The notes under the pieces are model-generated. The model made no database searches. It was given only the letters and a program-made list of their open reading frames with translations, and was not told the origin of the DNA. A stretch of 64,000 bases of DNA, taken from Aquilonibacter sp963703325 (lineage in GTDB: Bacteria > Vulcanimicrobiota > Vulcanimicrobiia > Vulcanimicrobiales > Vulcanimicrobiaceae). Numbering within the stretch: position 1 is the first letter of the stretch; each line of letters begins with the position of its first letter. Position numbers and translations under genes: made by a program. Location of the stretch: NCBI GenBank assembly GCA_963703325.1, contig OY969805.1, forward strand, positions 1,054,001 through 1,118,000. The letters are read 5' to 3'. Shown here piece by piece: positions 25,986 to 34,140 of the stretch.

Positions 25986-27122
25986 TCATAGACACAAGGC
26001 AGCCCAGTATCCGGTCACCAGCGCCTCGGCGCTGCTATCGACCCAGCCATCGCCCGCGAGCTTCCCCCAACGGTAGCCGCCGTCGCCGGCGGCGGCCTCG
26101 GTAAGGGTCGCGAGCGCCGCGGGATCGGCGCTGCGTTGGGCTCGTGCGCGGAGTGCCGAGTACATCCCGGAGCAGACGATATCGAAGTAGGGCCGGTCGC
26201 CGGAAACAAATGCAGGCTCATGACTGTCGACATTGACATAGGCATAGAAGGCTCCATCTGCCGGGCGAACCCAATCGAGGAACCGTGCCACGTGTGAGCC
26301 GTCGCCCAGCAACTGCGCCCCCAGCGCCGACATGAGCATATTGTCGGAGATACCAATCTTGCCGTCACCGTCATTTTTGAACCAGCGCCAGCGCGAACGC
26401 GAGTAACGTACTGGCGGATAACCGGGATCGTAATGATCGTAGAAGGCACCGTTTGGCGCCTGGACTTCCGACAATAAGAATTCCTTACCGACGTCGAAGA
26501 GCTGCAGAATTCGCCCGTTACCCGCAGCCTGGCCATAATCGCGCAACGCATCGAAGAAGAGCATTCCGACGTTGGTAACCAGAGAATTTTGGTATTCTCC
26601 GTCAGGCGTGACGTATTGCATGGGATAGCCCACATTACTTACGAGGAACTCTGGACCGCTAGTCATACGGGCTACGAAGTCTGCGAATCTTCCCGCCGAA
26701 CCGAGGAAACGATCGTCGTGCGTCGCGTGCCATAAGGCCACCATCGCCTTCGTACAAATCAACGCATCGCTGGAGTAGTAGAACTGAAGCCGCGCATTGG
26801 CGATGCTCGGCACACCGCCATGAACGTGGCGGTTTTCAAGTGAAGCGTGTTGGAGTTCGAGCAGTGCTTCACCCAAACGTCGCGCTTCACTGGGATGCGT
26901 GCCGAGCAGCCAGAGGATTGCGTACGCGGTCGCGAGCGGCGATTCTTCAGCAGCGTGCGCGCCAAAACGAAAATATCGGCACAAGCCGCTCGGGGCAATC
27001 TGGTAATTCAGGATCCAATCGGAAAATGCTATGCCGGCCGCGTCACCGGCCCTCGCTCTGAAAGGCATAATCGTACTTGCTGCGGCCCCGGTCACGGACG
27101 CGATGAATGATTTGCGATGCAC
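25986..27122 (-). CDS. Secreted protein, possible helical-toroid carbohydrate-active enzyme
   Basis: 378 residues. N-terminal export signal MHRKSFIASVTGAAASTIMP then FRARA, a Tat-like layout but with only one Arg before the hydrophobic core. The mature part alternates helical segments and aromatic/acidic loops: ESPLATAYAILWLLGTHPSE, YYSSDALICTKAMVALWHAT, NSLVTNVGMLFFDALRDYGQ, GISDNMLMSALGAQLLG, and the C-terminal GWVDSSAEALVTGYWAALCL. The pattern resembles (alpha/alpha)-toroid enzymes, such as glycosidases, lyases and epimerases, but I cannot name a family. It is not a clear paralogue of the two proteins at 24681 and 30125. Lies 26 nt after the beta-propeller gene in the same operon. Confidence 0.7.
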   Translation of the reverse strand: MHRKSFIASVTGAAASTIMPFRARAGDAAGIAFSDWILNYQIAPSGLCRYFRFGAHAAEESPLATAYAILWLLGTHPSEARRLGEALLELQHASLENRHVHGGVPSIANARLQFYYSSDALICTKAMVALWHATHDDRFLGSAGRFADFVARMTSGPEFLVSNVGYPMQYVTPDGEYQNSLVTNVGMLFFDALRDYGQAAGNGRILQLFDVGKEFLLSEVQAPNGAFYDHYDPGYPPVRYSRSRWRWFKNDGDGKIGISDNMLMSALGAQLLGDGSHVARFLDWVRPADGAFYAYVNVDSHEPAFVSGDRPYFDIVCSGMYSALRARAQRSADPAALATLTEAAAGDGGYRWGKLAGDGWVDSSAEALVTGYWAALCL

Positions 27123-27148
27123 GATCGAAGATCACGCGCTCAGCGGAC

Positions 27149-29737
27149 TTAGTTGCCGGACCAAATCGTGCCTCGGTGTTTGAAGTGCTGCAACGGACGG
27201 ATATGCGAGGTGAACATCACCCGCTTCATGCTTCCGGTGCCGGTATACGACTGAGGAAGCTTATATCCGTAAACGTTCCCGTCGTAATCGATATAATAGA
27301 CGCCGCTGGGGACCACGACCGGCGCTGAGTAACTGCTTGCGAAAATCGACGACTTCCACAAGACGGTGCCGCTCGACGAGTCAAGCGCGTAAAGATGGCC
27401 GTCGATCAGCACGAAAGCGATACCCGGCACCATCGCTGCGTAGCCGTAGATCGCGTCTGTGTGGGATTGGATTGACCAAAGTTGCGTTCCGCTTGCCGGC
27501 GAGAAGGCCTGAAGCTGGCTCAAATTTGGCGCGGTGGAAGTGTAACCGCCCGTGACCACGATTGCGTTGCCATCGGTCGTAGGAACGCCATAACCCCCGA
27601 AACCGTCGAGCGAGGTGAGTTGCTCCGACCAAACGAGCTGCTCGGACTGCGCATTGTAATCGTACAGTACCGCATTCTTACCGTAAAAGTACAGATTGTT
27701 TTTCCACAGCAGCTCGCCCGCGCCGACATCGTTATCGCGCAGAAAAAACGACAATGCCGGCGCCGACCACTCGACCGCGAGCGTGACGGGATTCAGCACA
27801 ACCACGGAATCCTCATAATCGATTACGCCCGCGGCTGACTCCTGCGGACTACCCGCGCCGGTGCATGTGTTGCCCGTCCCTGCGTAGATGTACGTCCCGT
27901 CCGTGCTCATCGCCGACCATGAGGCGCCGCCGTCGTTCGCGACCGTCGTCGTGTGGAAGATCTGCGCATCTTGCTCGCCAGTGCTTTCAGTAAAGGCGAG
28001 CACGCCACCCTGGATACATCCTGCTTGTGTATCGCCGCCGGCTACGCCCTGATAGACCGTTCCATTCAATACCAAAGGTTCGCCGCGAAATACGCCGGCG
28101 GAGAGCGCAGTCGTTGCCCAGAGGACCTGACCCGTTGTCGCGTTAAGCGCGACGAGCTGACCGCCTTGCTGCTGCCCGTTGCTTGGCGTGCAGGAAACCG
28201 CGTTTGTATTTGGATTGTACGCGCACGTACCGGTCTGGAAGCCATACACGGGGATGATGAGCGAGTTTCCATCGAGCACCGGCGTGCCGCGCACGCAGCC
28301 CGGACCACTCCCGGTCGTCGGATAGGTGCAATCCTGGCCGGTTTGCGTAGCGACGTTCACCGGACCCCAGATGATATTTCCGTTCTGTCCGTTGAGCGCG
28401 TAGGCGTTACCACACATCGAGACGACGTAGACGATACCGTCAGCTACGAGCGGGCTCGCGTAGGAGACGGAGACGCCCCCTACTTGACCACAGGCTGCAT
28501 CGATCGGCTGCGTCCAAGAGAGCGCGAGCGTCGAGACCGTTGCCTTGGTGATGCCCGTCGTGTTGAGTTCGAGTCCCGTTCGCTGCTGATCGTGTGCGAA
28601 GGTCGTCCAATCATCCGCCGGTTGCGCCGGAACGCCGACGGTGATATCCGTGCTCGTCACGGACACCGGAAGCGAAAAGCTGATATTTCCGGAGTTGGCT
28701 GAGAATTGGATGTTGCAGCTTCCCGCCGAACTGCCGGTCACCGTAAAGGTGACGGTTGCGCCCGCGTGCGCCGGAGTTGCGGAAGCAGGTGAGACACTCG
28801 CGCAGCCCGAGCTACTCGTCGCGGTCATCGCGCCGCTGATATTGTAATCGTACATCGTTACCGTCTGCTGCTGGGTCGTCTCGAGTGAGACGGTTTGCGG
28901 ACCGATATTGAGCGGAGCGAATTGGATCGACGCGCTCTGTGCCCCCGCGGCGCTCGCCGTGATCGTTGCATAGTTGTCGGTTTGGCCGGTGTACGTTACC
29001 GTTATCGACGTTGTCGAGGGAGAGGTGATTTGCGTCGTTCCGAGCGTCACGGTGTTGCCCGTATCGTTCAACGTTAGGTTGATCGGCGCGGTGAAGGAAC
29101 CCGGGTTGATGATGACATTTCCGTCCGCATCGAGCGCGTTGACGTAGAGCGTCAACTGCTGCGACTGACTGTTGGCCTCGGCATTGAGCTGTGGGCCCAA
29201 GGCGAGCTTTGCCGGCACGCCGTCAAGGGTCAACGGAATCGTATTGGTTGTGTTGACCACGATTTGGACCGCGTTGTCGGTTCCGGTCGAAAGCAGATTG
29301 CCTTGCGGCACGCCGTTTGACGGAACTGCATCGTAGGCCGAAAGCATAACCTCGTAATTGCCCGGCGCGAGCGTAATCGGGATAATACACGTGCGCGATC
29401 CGTCGCTGTTGGTCGTGCAGATGCTCGAACCGGACGACACGTTCGCGGTGGTCGTTGGCTGCGTCGGCTGCGTTGCCCCGACAGCGTATGCCCAAATCGC
29501 GACGCCATTGGTGTAGGGAGAGATGTATTGTGGCCGCTTGCCGCGCGCGCCCGTTCCATGCGTCGCCGCCGGAATCAGCAGGCTGATCGTTGCCGGCGCC
29601 GTGATCGACGGCTTGGAAGTCGTGACCGGCGTCATCACCCCGCCGGCGCTACTGCCTCCCGAACAGCTGCACAGCAGAGCGAGCGCCGGAAGGCACAGCG
29701 CGAAAGCAATGGCCGTAATTTCCGTTCTCTTGCTCAT
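27149..29737 (-). CDS. Large lipoprotein: Ig-like modules followed by a PQQ-like beta-propeller
   Basis: 862 residues. Lipobox LALLCSCSGG. Residues about 40-380 hold beta-sandwich modules (ANVSSGSSICTTNSDGSRTC; TSITVTYTGQTDNYATITAS; VSPASATPAHAGATVTFTVT). From PADDWTTFAHDQQRTGLELN onward come propeller blades of the PQQ/BamB type: GIVYVVSMCGNAYALNGQNG, NIIWGPV, GQLVALNATTGQVLWATTAL, GHLYALDSSSGTVLWKSSIF, VYYIDYDGNVYGYKLPQ. A cell-surface or periplasmic scaffold is likely; enzymatic PQQ use is not supported because the catalytic domain features of dehydrogenases are absent. Start overlaps the upstream gene as ATGA. Confidence 0.82.
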   Translation of the reverse strand: MSKRTEITAIAFALCLPALALLCSCSGGSSAGGVMTPVTTSKPSITAPATISLLIPAATHGTGARGKRPQYISPYTNGVAIWAYAVGATQPTQPTTTANVSSGSSICTTNSDGSRTCIIPITLAPGNYEVMLSAYDAVPSNGVPQGNLLSTGTDNAVQIVVNTTNTIPLTLDGVPAKLALGPQLNAEANSQSQQLTLYVNALDADGNVIINPGSFTAPINLTLNDTGNTVTLGTTQITSPSTTSITVTYTGQTDNYATITASAAGAQSASIQFAPLNIGPQTVSLETTQQQTVTMYDYNISGAMTATSSSGCASVSPASATPAHAGATVTFTVTGSSAGSCNIQFSANSGNISFSLPVSVTSTDITVGVPAQPADDWTTFAHDQQRTGLELNTTGITKATVSTLALSWTQPIDAACGQVGGVSVSYASPLVADGIVYVVSMCGNAYALNGQNGNIIWGPVNVATQTGQDCTYPTTGSGPGCVRGTPVLDGNSLIIPVYGFQTGTCAYNPNTNAVSCTPSNGQQQGGQLVALNATTGQVLWATTALSAGVFRGEPLVLNGTVYQGVAGGDTQAGCIQGGVLAFTESTGEQDAQIFHTTTVANDGGASWSAMSTDGTYIYAGTGNTCTGAGSPQESAAGVIDYEDSVVVLNPVTLAVEWSAPALSFFLRDNDVGAGELLWKNNLYFYGKNAVLYDYNAQSEQLVWSEQLTSLDGFGGYGVPTTDGNAIVVTGGYTSTAPNLSQLQAFSPASGTQLWSIQSHTDAIYGYAAMVPGIAFVLIDGHLYALDSSSGTVLWKSSIFASSYSAPVVVPSGVYYIDYDGNVYGYKLPQSYTGTGSMKRVMFTSHIRPLQHFKHRGTIWSGN

Positions 29738-30135
29738 TGGTGTCCTTGCGGTTCGATAACGGATGCCGTCACGCCGACCGCTACCGAGACGGTCTGCCCG
29801 TACGCATCCTTGATGGCTACAGTGGTGGTGCCACCGCCCGTCGGTGTCAAGGTGAATGTTGCGCCTGAACTCGCGGGCGAGACGGTTGCGACGGACGTAT
29901 TTCCACTCACTGCGGTGAACACGCCGGCGTAGTTCTCTTCAGTTATCGTGACCGTCTGACTTAACGAAGCGCCGGTGCCGTCGAATGCGAGCGCGGTCGG
30001 AGAAACGACCGGAGTCGCGGCCGGAGTGTAGGGAGTCGCCGTCGCGACGGGCGTGCTGCTCCCTCCGCCGCCACCACAGGAATATAATGCTCCCACAAGC
30101 AGCAAAGCCGAGAGAGCGCGCGGCTCACAGTACAT
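29734..30135 (-). CDS. Small lipoprotein with a single Ig-like (bacterial Big-type) module
   Basis: 133 residues. Lipobox VGALYSCGGGGG at Cys20, a short Thr/Pro linker, then one beta-sandwich module: SQTVTITEENYAGVFTAVSG, TSVATVSPASSGATFTLTPT, AYGQTVSVAVGVT. The module resembles one inside the large propeller lipoprotein encoded directly downstream (shared SVSPAS-x-ATF-type segment), so it may be a duplicated copy. Overlaps both neighbours by 4 and 11 nt, hence translationally coupled. Function unknown. Confidence 0.75.
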   Translation of the reverse strand: MYCEPRALSALLLVGALYSCGGGGGSSTPVATATPYTPAATPVVSPTALAFDGTGASLSQTVTITEENYAGVFTAVSGNTSVATVSPASSGATFTLTPTGGGTTTVAIKDAYGQTVSVAVGVTASVIEPQGHQ

Positions 30136-31207
30136 TGCTGTTTCCCTCGAGCCGCTTCGCCGTGGGAATCAGCCACGCGGATTCGCCGACGTGCCATGGC
30201 CACGGAAAGCCGTGATCCTGATATTTCGCGGTCACGGTTTGCACGTAACGCGTCGCCCGTGGCGTGTCGTTCATCAGAACCGCGGCGTACGCGACGTTGG
30301 CCTGTGGGAAGGCGTCGGGTTTATCGAGTGTATCCCAGTTGGGAAACTCGGCGTTAAAGCGGTCGTACAAGCTTTTCGCGCGGTCGCTCGACGGAGAGAT
30401 GACCCCGTAGATAACCGGAAAGAGTTCCGCCACGCCCGCGTACCACGCCGTCTTGGCCGTCGCGAACACAAGCTTACCTTTTTCGTTGACGAAGAACGCG
30501 TACTCGTTCCGCGACGGGACCCAGAGAACGGATTGAATCGCGTCCAGCACGGTTTGCGCCTCGCGAGCGTAGCGCGCCGATCCGTTCTTGTCTCCGACTG
30601 CGGCCAGCAACATCGCGTAATCCGCCAGTCCGCGATAAACCTGACAGTTGTCCTCCAGGTACTCCACCCGATACGAAGGCTTTGCCCACGTGAGGCCATT
30701 CGGCTGCAACGTCTGTGCTTCGACCGCGGCGATTCCATTGAGCTCGGGGATGAGATCGCGCACAAACGATCGCGTCACGGTATCGCCGCGCTCCCACGCG
30801 TTAAAGGCGACCGAAAGAAATGTTGCCGCATACGCGTCGGCGGAGTCGGCGTTGTTTCGCGAGGCTGCGGTGGCGCCGTCCGCGACGTCGTACACGTAGA
30901 CCGTTCCGCTCAAGCCCCAGACGTCGTGCTGATTGACGTGACCCAGGTACCACCGCATCCAGGAACGGACGTACGGTATCTGCCCGGGTATCAGGGTGAG
31001 CGCGATGGCCGCCTGATTCGCGAAATAGGGCTCGATGTATTTGTGATTGTCGGTGATCGCGCCGTCCGGCAATGCAAGGCCGTGGACATAGGCGACGTTG
31101 GCGGCAATGACAGCGTCGTAAGAGGCGCGGCTGCTATCCTGGGCCGTCGCGGCCGACGAGGTGAGGTAACAGAGGATGAGACCAGTGATGAATACCCTGC
31201 CGATCAC
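30125..31207 (-). CDS. Secreted predicted alpha-helical-barrel (six-hairpin glycosidase-like) protein, paralogue of the 24681 lipoprotein
   Basis: 360 residues from GTG 31207. Signal peptide MIGRVFITGLILCYLTSSAA, cut near ATAQ; no lipobox. Core segments KYIEPYFANQAAIALTLIPG, YVRSWMRWYLGHVNQHDVWG, NNADSADAYAATFL, CQVYRGLADYA, FPVIYGVISPSSDRAKSLYD and YAAVLMNDTPRATRYV match the 24681 lipoprotein in order. Candidate catalytic acids include Glu/Asp in IEPYF, HDVWGL and ADSADAY, invariant between the two. Substrate unknown; the neighbouring polymer synthase and outer-membrane barrel suggest processing of the exported polysaccharide. Starts 10 nt after the barrel gene stop. Confidence 0.78.
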   Translation of the reverse strand: MIGRVFITGLILCYLTSSAATAQDSSRASYDAVIAANVAYVHGLALPDGAITDNHKYIEPYFANQAAIALTLIPGQIPYVRSWMRWYLGHVNQHDVWGLSGTVYVYDVADGATAASRNNADSADAYAATFLSVAFNAWERGDTVTRSFVRDLIPELNGIAAVEAQTLQPNGLTWAKPSYRVEYLEDNCQVYRGLADYAMLLAAVGDKNGSARYAREAQTVLDAIQSVLWVPSRNEYAFFVNEKGKLVFATAKTAWYAGVAELFPVIYGVISPSSDRAKSLYDRFNAEFPNWDTLDKPDAFPQANVAYAAVLMNDTPRATRYVQTVTAKYQDHGFPWPWHVGESAWLIPTAKRLEGNSNVL

Positions 31208-31217
31208 GGCTTATTGG

Positions 31218-32036
31218 CTACCTCACGCTGACACCGAATGTGTAACCGCGTCCGGCGGCGATTGGAGCTCCGGTTCCAAACTGCGTGTAGTTGCTGAGGT
31301 AGCCACCGACGATCAGGCCGAAATGAGGGCTGACCCACTGCTGGTAACTCAGCGTCGAGACCCATCCGGATTGATTCTGGAACGCCGGCGGAATGCCGGG
31401 AATGATGACTTCGTAATACTGCGGCCCGGCAATCGCGGTCGCCACGATGTCGACCATATTATTCGGTCGCAGCTCCAACGATCCGAGTAGGCTACCGCGT
31501 GTCGGGCTATTGCTATTCGAAGCCGCATACCCGCGAAGTTGCGCGATCACATGCGGCCAGTAGTACGACAACGCAACCCCAACGTCGTTGCCTTTGAGCC
31601 CATTTGCATACGTGACCGCGTCCCCCGCAACGCCCGTCACAAGGCGGTAATCGGTGGTAGCTTTGTAGTCGAACTCGAGGTGATAATTTTGCGTGGCGAA
31701 CGGGCCGCCGCTACCAAACCCCGCGGCTACGTTGAAGTACAAGCGGGGCGTCAGATCGTGCGACCATGAGAGATTTCCGTAGTTCCCCGAGGTCGGGAAG
31801 GCCTGATCGTGATCGCTACGATGCGATAGGTCAAGAACGAACGATTGACCCTGGAGAACGTCAATGTACCGGAGATCAGTGAGGTCCCAGGGGCCGTACG
31901 CGTCGCCGGGACTACTGAAGCCGATAACGGTTTGCACGACTTGCACCTGTTGATCTGCGAGCGCGCTCACGGTGCACAGATTGCACATCGCCAGTACGAG
32001 AATCAGAAAACGTCTAATCACTGTAGCCCCCTTCAC
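31218..32036 (-). CDS. Outer-membrane beta-barrel protein, YaiO-like
   Basis: 272 residues with a cleaved signal (IRRFLILVLAMCNLCTVSAL then ADQ). The rest alternates short beta strands with polar turns: FVLDLSHRSDHDQAF, SWSHDLTPRLYFNVAAGFGS, YHLEFDYKATTDYRLVTG, VGVALSYYWPHVIAQLRGYA, GSLLGSLELRPNNMVDIVAT and a C-terminal strand GYTFGVSVR ending in an aromatic-x-hydrophobic pattern. This resembles YaiO-family barrels, which sit beside family-2 glycosyltransferases in other diderms. Likely polymer export pore or sensor in the outer membrane. Start overlaps the glycosyltransferase stop as ATGA. Confidence 0.75.
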   Translation of the reverse strand: MKGATVIRRFLILVLAMCNLCTVSALADQQVQVVQTVIGFSSPGDAYGPWDLTDLRYIDVLQGQSFVLDLSHRSDHDQAFPTSGNYGNLSWSHDLTPRLYFNVAAGFGSGGPFATQNYHLEFDYKATTDYRLVTGVAGDAVTYANGLKGNDVGVALSYYWPHVIAQLRGYAASNSNSPTRGSLLGSLELRPNNMVDIVATAIAGPQYYEVIIPGIPPAFQNQSGWVSTLSYQQWVSPHFGLIVGGYLSNYTQFGTGAPIAAGRGYTFGVSVR

Positions 32037-33586
32037 GAAACTGCCTCCGCTTCAAATTCTACTTCTACGTCGGTGACTGAATGGGTTGATATTGCCGACC
32101 CGGTCGGCATGGGAAATGTTGATACAAAACCTTTGAACCGTTCCGCACGCTGGTCGTCGAGATCGTTTGTCTCAACACCGGTTACGTGTGGCGTGTGAAA
32201 GAGCCAGTCTTGCTTCGTCAGGCGAAAGAACGCCCAGACTACCGCCGGCGCCCAAACAAGCGAAGCAAAGATCGTTGTATAGAGCGAGTAGAGCAGTATC
32301 CGGAGGGTGTGGACGAGTGCGTTCGGAGCACCGATGTCGTATGGAAAGAACCCGACAACCTGATAAACGAATATGAAGAAGCACGCGACGATCTCAAAGC
32401 CAATCTGAATCGGATTCCAAGCAAGAGGCCCGGTCACTTGAAAAACGTGAACGAAGAGACCGGCAAGGAGCGGAAAGCTCAAGAACGACGCCAACAGAGC
32501 AAAGGGTACGAGATAATACGCCGCCAGCTCGAGCAGCGCCAAGTTGCGCCGTTTGATACCTTCTTTGACGCACGGCCAGAAGTAGTAGTACGCAACCCGC
32601 GTGTGCCCACACATCCAACGCATGCGTTGGCGAATGGAAACCCACAGGTTCAGCGGCTTCTCGTCATAGATGTGCGCTTCGGGCACGTACCCGACGGTGA
32701 TCCCCTCCTCGAGCAAGAGGATGCCGTTTAACTCGATGTCCTCGGTTTGCGTCCGTATTGTGCCCCAGTGCTTGCGCAGTAAGGTCGCCTCGCACGACCA
32801 GCCCGTTCCGCAGATGAGGGTGTTTCCGGGCATGCGGTAGCGCCCGCTGAGATAAACGCGCGACGACGTTGCGCAACTGCACCACAACGCCTTGGTAATC
32901 CAGTTCGCCGAGCCGTTGAGCACGTCGTGAAACGACTGCAGACACTTGAAGCCCTTCTCCTGGATCGCGTTGTTAGCTGCACTCAGATAGTTCGGACTGA
33001 CCGTGTTGTCGGCATCGAAAACGCAGACGTAGCGATCGTCATCCTCGCGGAGCAATCGCTCGAAAGCGTACTTCAGCGCGCGATGTTTACCGAATCCATC
33101 GGTCGGCGTGATCAGCACGTTCGCACCGAGCGACCGGGCGATCTCGGCGGTGTCGTCCGTCCCGTCGAAGACGACCCACACCTCGTACAGATCCCGCGGA
33201 TAATCTTGCGCGAGCAAGCTGCGCACCGGGTTCCCGATCACGCTCTGCTCGTTGAAGGCCGGCACGACGCAAATGAAGCGCTGCTTTGGGGCAGCCTTCC
33301 GGTACGGCTTGATGCCTGGGAACGAGAACGCCATAAAGCCGAGGATCGGAAAGACCCAGATGGCGTAGACCAAGACGAAGAGCGGATAGTAGACAAGATC
33401 GATGTTGATTAGTGCGTGTTCACGCACAAGGACAAGCAGCCCGACCGCTATGGCAAGCGGTACGCCGATCATGAGGGCGGCGGGGAGGGCCGGCATTCGG
33501 ATGGATTCGTAGAACTTTTTCAGCGCTGGCACCATGCGGCCAGCGAACCGGGGAAAAGAGGGACCTGCCAGTTCCTCAAAAGTCAT
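32033..33586 (-). CDS. Processive family-2 glycosyltransferase, membrane polysaccharide synthase
   Basis: 517 residues. Two N-terminal membrane segments (about 33-54, 63-87), a GT-A catalytic domain, then about three to five C-terminal membrane segments (from about 345). Synthase motifs are complete: first Asp in VVFDGTDDT (141), DxD in VFDADN (191-193), TED (281-283) and QRMRW (320-324), the D,D,D,QxxRW set of cellulose, hyaluronan and poly-GlcNAc synthases. No PilZ domain follows, so c-di-GMP control through the synthase itself is not seen. The sugar cannot be deduced. First gene of the accessory operon, coupled to the beta-barrel gene. Confidence 0.92.
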   Translation of the reverse strand: MTFEELAGPSFPRFAGRMVPALKKFYESIRMPALPAALMIGVPLAIAVGLLVLVREHALINIDLVYYPLFVLVYAIWVFPILGFMAFSFPGIKPYRKAAPKQRFICVVPAFNEQSVIGNPVRSLLAQDYPRDLYEVWVVFDGTDDTAEIARSLGANVLITPTDGFGKHRALKYAFERLLREDDDRYVCVFDADNTVSPNYLSAANNAIQEKGFKCLQSFHDVLNGSANWITKALWCSCATSSRVYLSGRYRMPGNTLICGTGWSCEATLLRKHWGTIRTQTEDIELNGILLLEEGITVGYVPEAHIYDEKPLNLWVSIRQRMRWMCGHTRVAYYYFWPCVKEGIKRRNLALLELAAYYLVPFALLASFLSFPLLAGLFVHVFQVTGPLAWNPIQIGFEIVACFFIFVYQVVGFFPYDIGAPNALVHTLRILLYSLYTTIFASLVWAPAVVWAFFRLTKQDWLFHTPHVTGVETNDLDDQRAERFKGFVSTFPMPTGSAISTHSVTDVEVEFEAEAVS

Positions 33587-33858
33587 GGATGCTCCCTGGG
33601 GCGAAAATGATCAAAGCCGGACGAGTAAACGCCACCCTAAGAGCATAACCTTACACGATCTTTACCCCGCAAAGCAATAAGGCGCTCAATTCACCCCTTA
33701 AGGAGCTGCAAAGAGCATGGTAGGGATCAATTAATGATTCAGATTCATAGGCCCATCGGCTCAGAGCAATGCCACCCAGGTTCTAAAAATGTCCACACAA
33801 TGACACCCGTCGCTTGACGAAGTGGGCACATCTGATCGTGCACACAGCGAGTCTTGGC

Positions 33859-34140
33859 TTATCGCGAAGCGATAACCATGAGCGCCGCATCGGCGGCATC
33901 GCGCACGAATGGATCGGGGTCCTTTTCGCGGATGACGCGCAACTCGTCGACGCACCACGGTTGACCGACGATCGCCAAACGTTCGACCAATTCGAGACGC
34001 TGCTCTTGCGTTTCAGCGGCTTGCGCCGGTTCGCGCACCGCGCGCTCGCGCCGAACGAGTACCGTTCCTAGGGCAAAAAAAAGCGCGCCGACGAGAAAGA
34101 CAACGAGCAGAATCGCGGCGCCGGGATTATTCTGGAGCAA
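33859..34140 (-). CDS. Small membrane-anchored HEAT-like protein
   Basis: 93 residues from a TTG at 34140, overlapping the previous stop by 14 nt. N-terminal membrane segment (AAILLVVFLVGALFFALGTV), then a basic stretch (LVRRERAVR), then two helices (RLELVERLAIVGQPWCVDEL and FVRDAADAALMVIASR) with the spacing of a HEAT repeat. Positive residues after the membrane segment predict a cytoplasmic C-terminus. The longer ATG reading at 34188 adds basic residues from the overlapping gene. Third gene of an operon with two giant repeat proteins; function unknown. Confidence 0.65.
   Translation of the reverse strand: MLQNNPGAAILLVVFLVGALFFALGTVLVRRERAVREPAQAAETQEQRLELVERLAIVGQPWCVDELRVIREKDPDPFVRDAADAALMVIASR

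Noticed and set aside
33587..33858. Possible riboswitch or ncRNA in the 272-nt gap before the glycosyltransferase operon
   Set aside because: I looked for c-di-GMP riboswitch cores and found none. A weak TTGAGC/TAAAGA promoter pair toward the glycosyltransferase is possible but not convincing.
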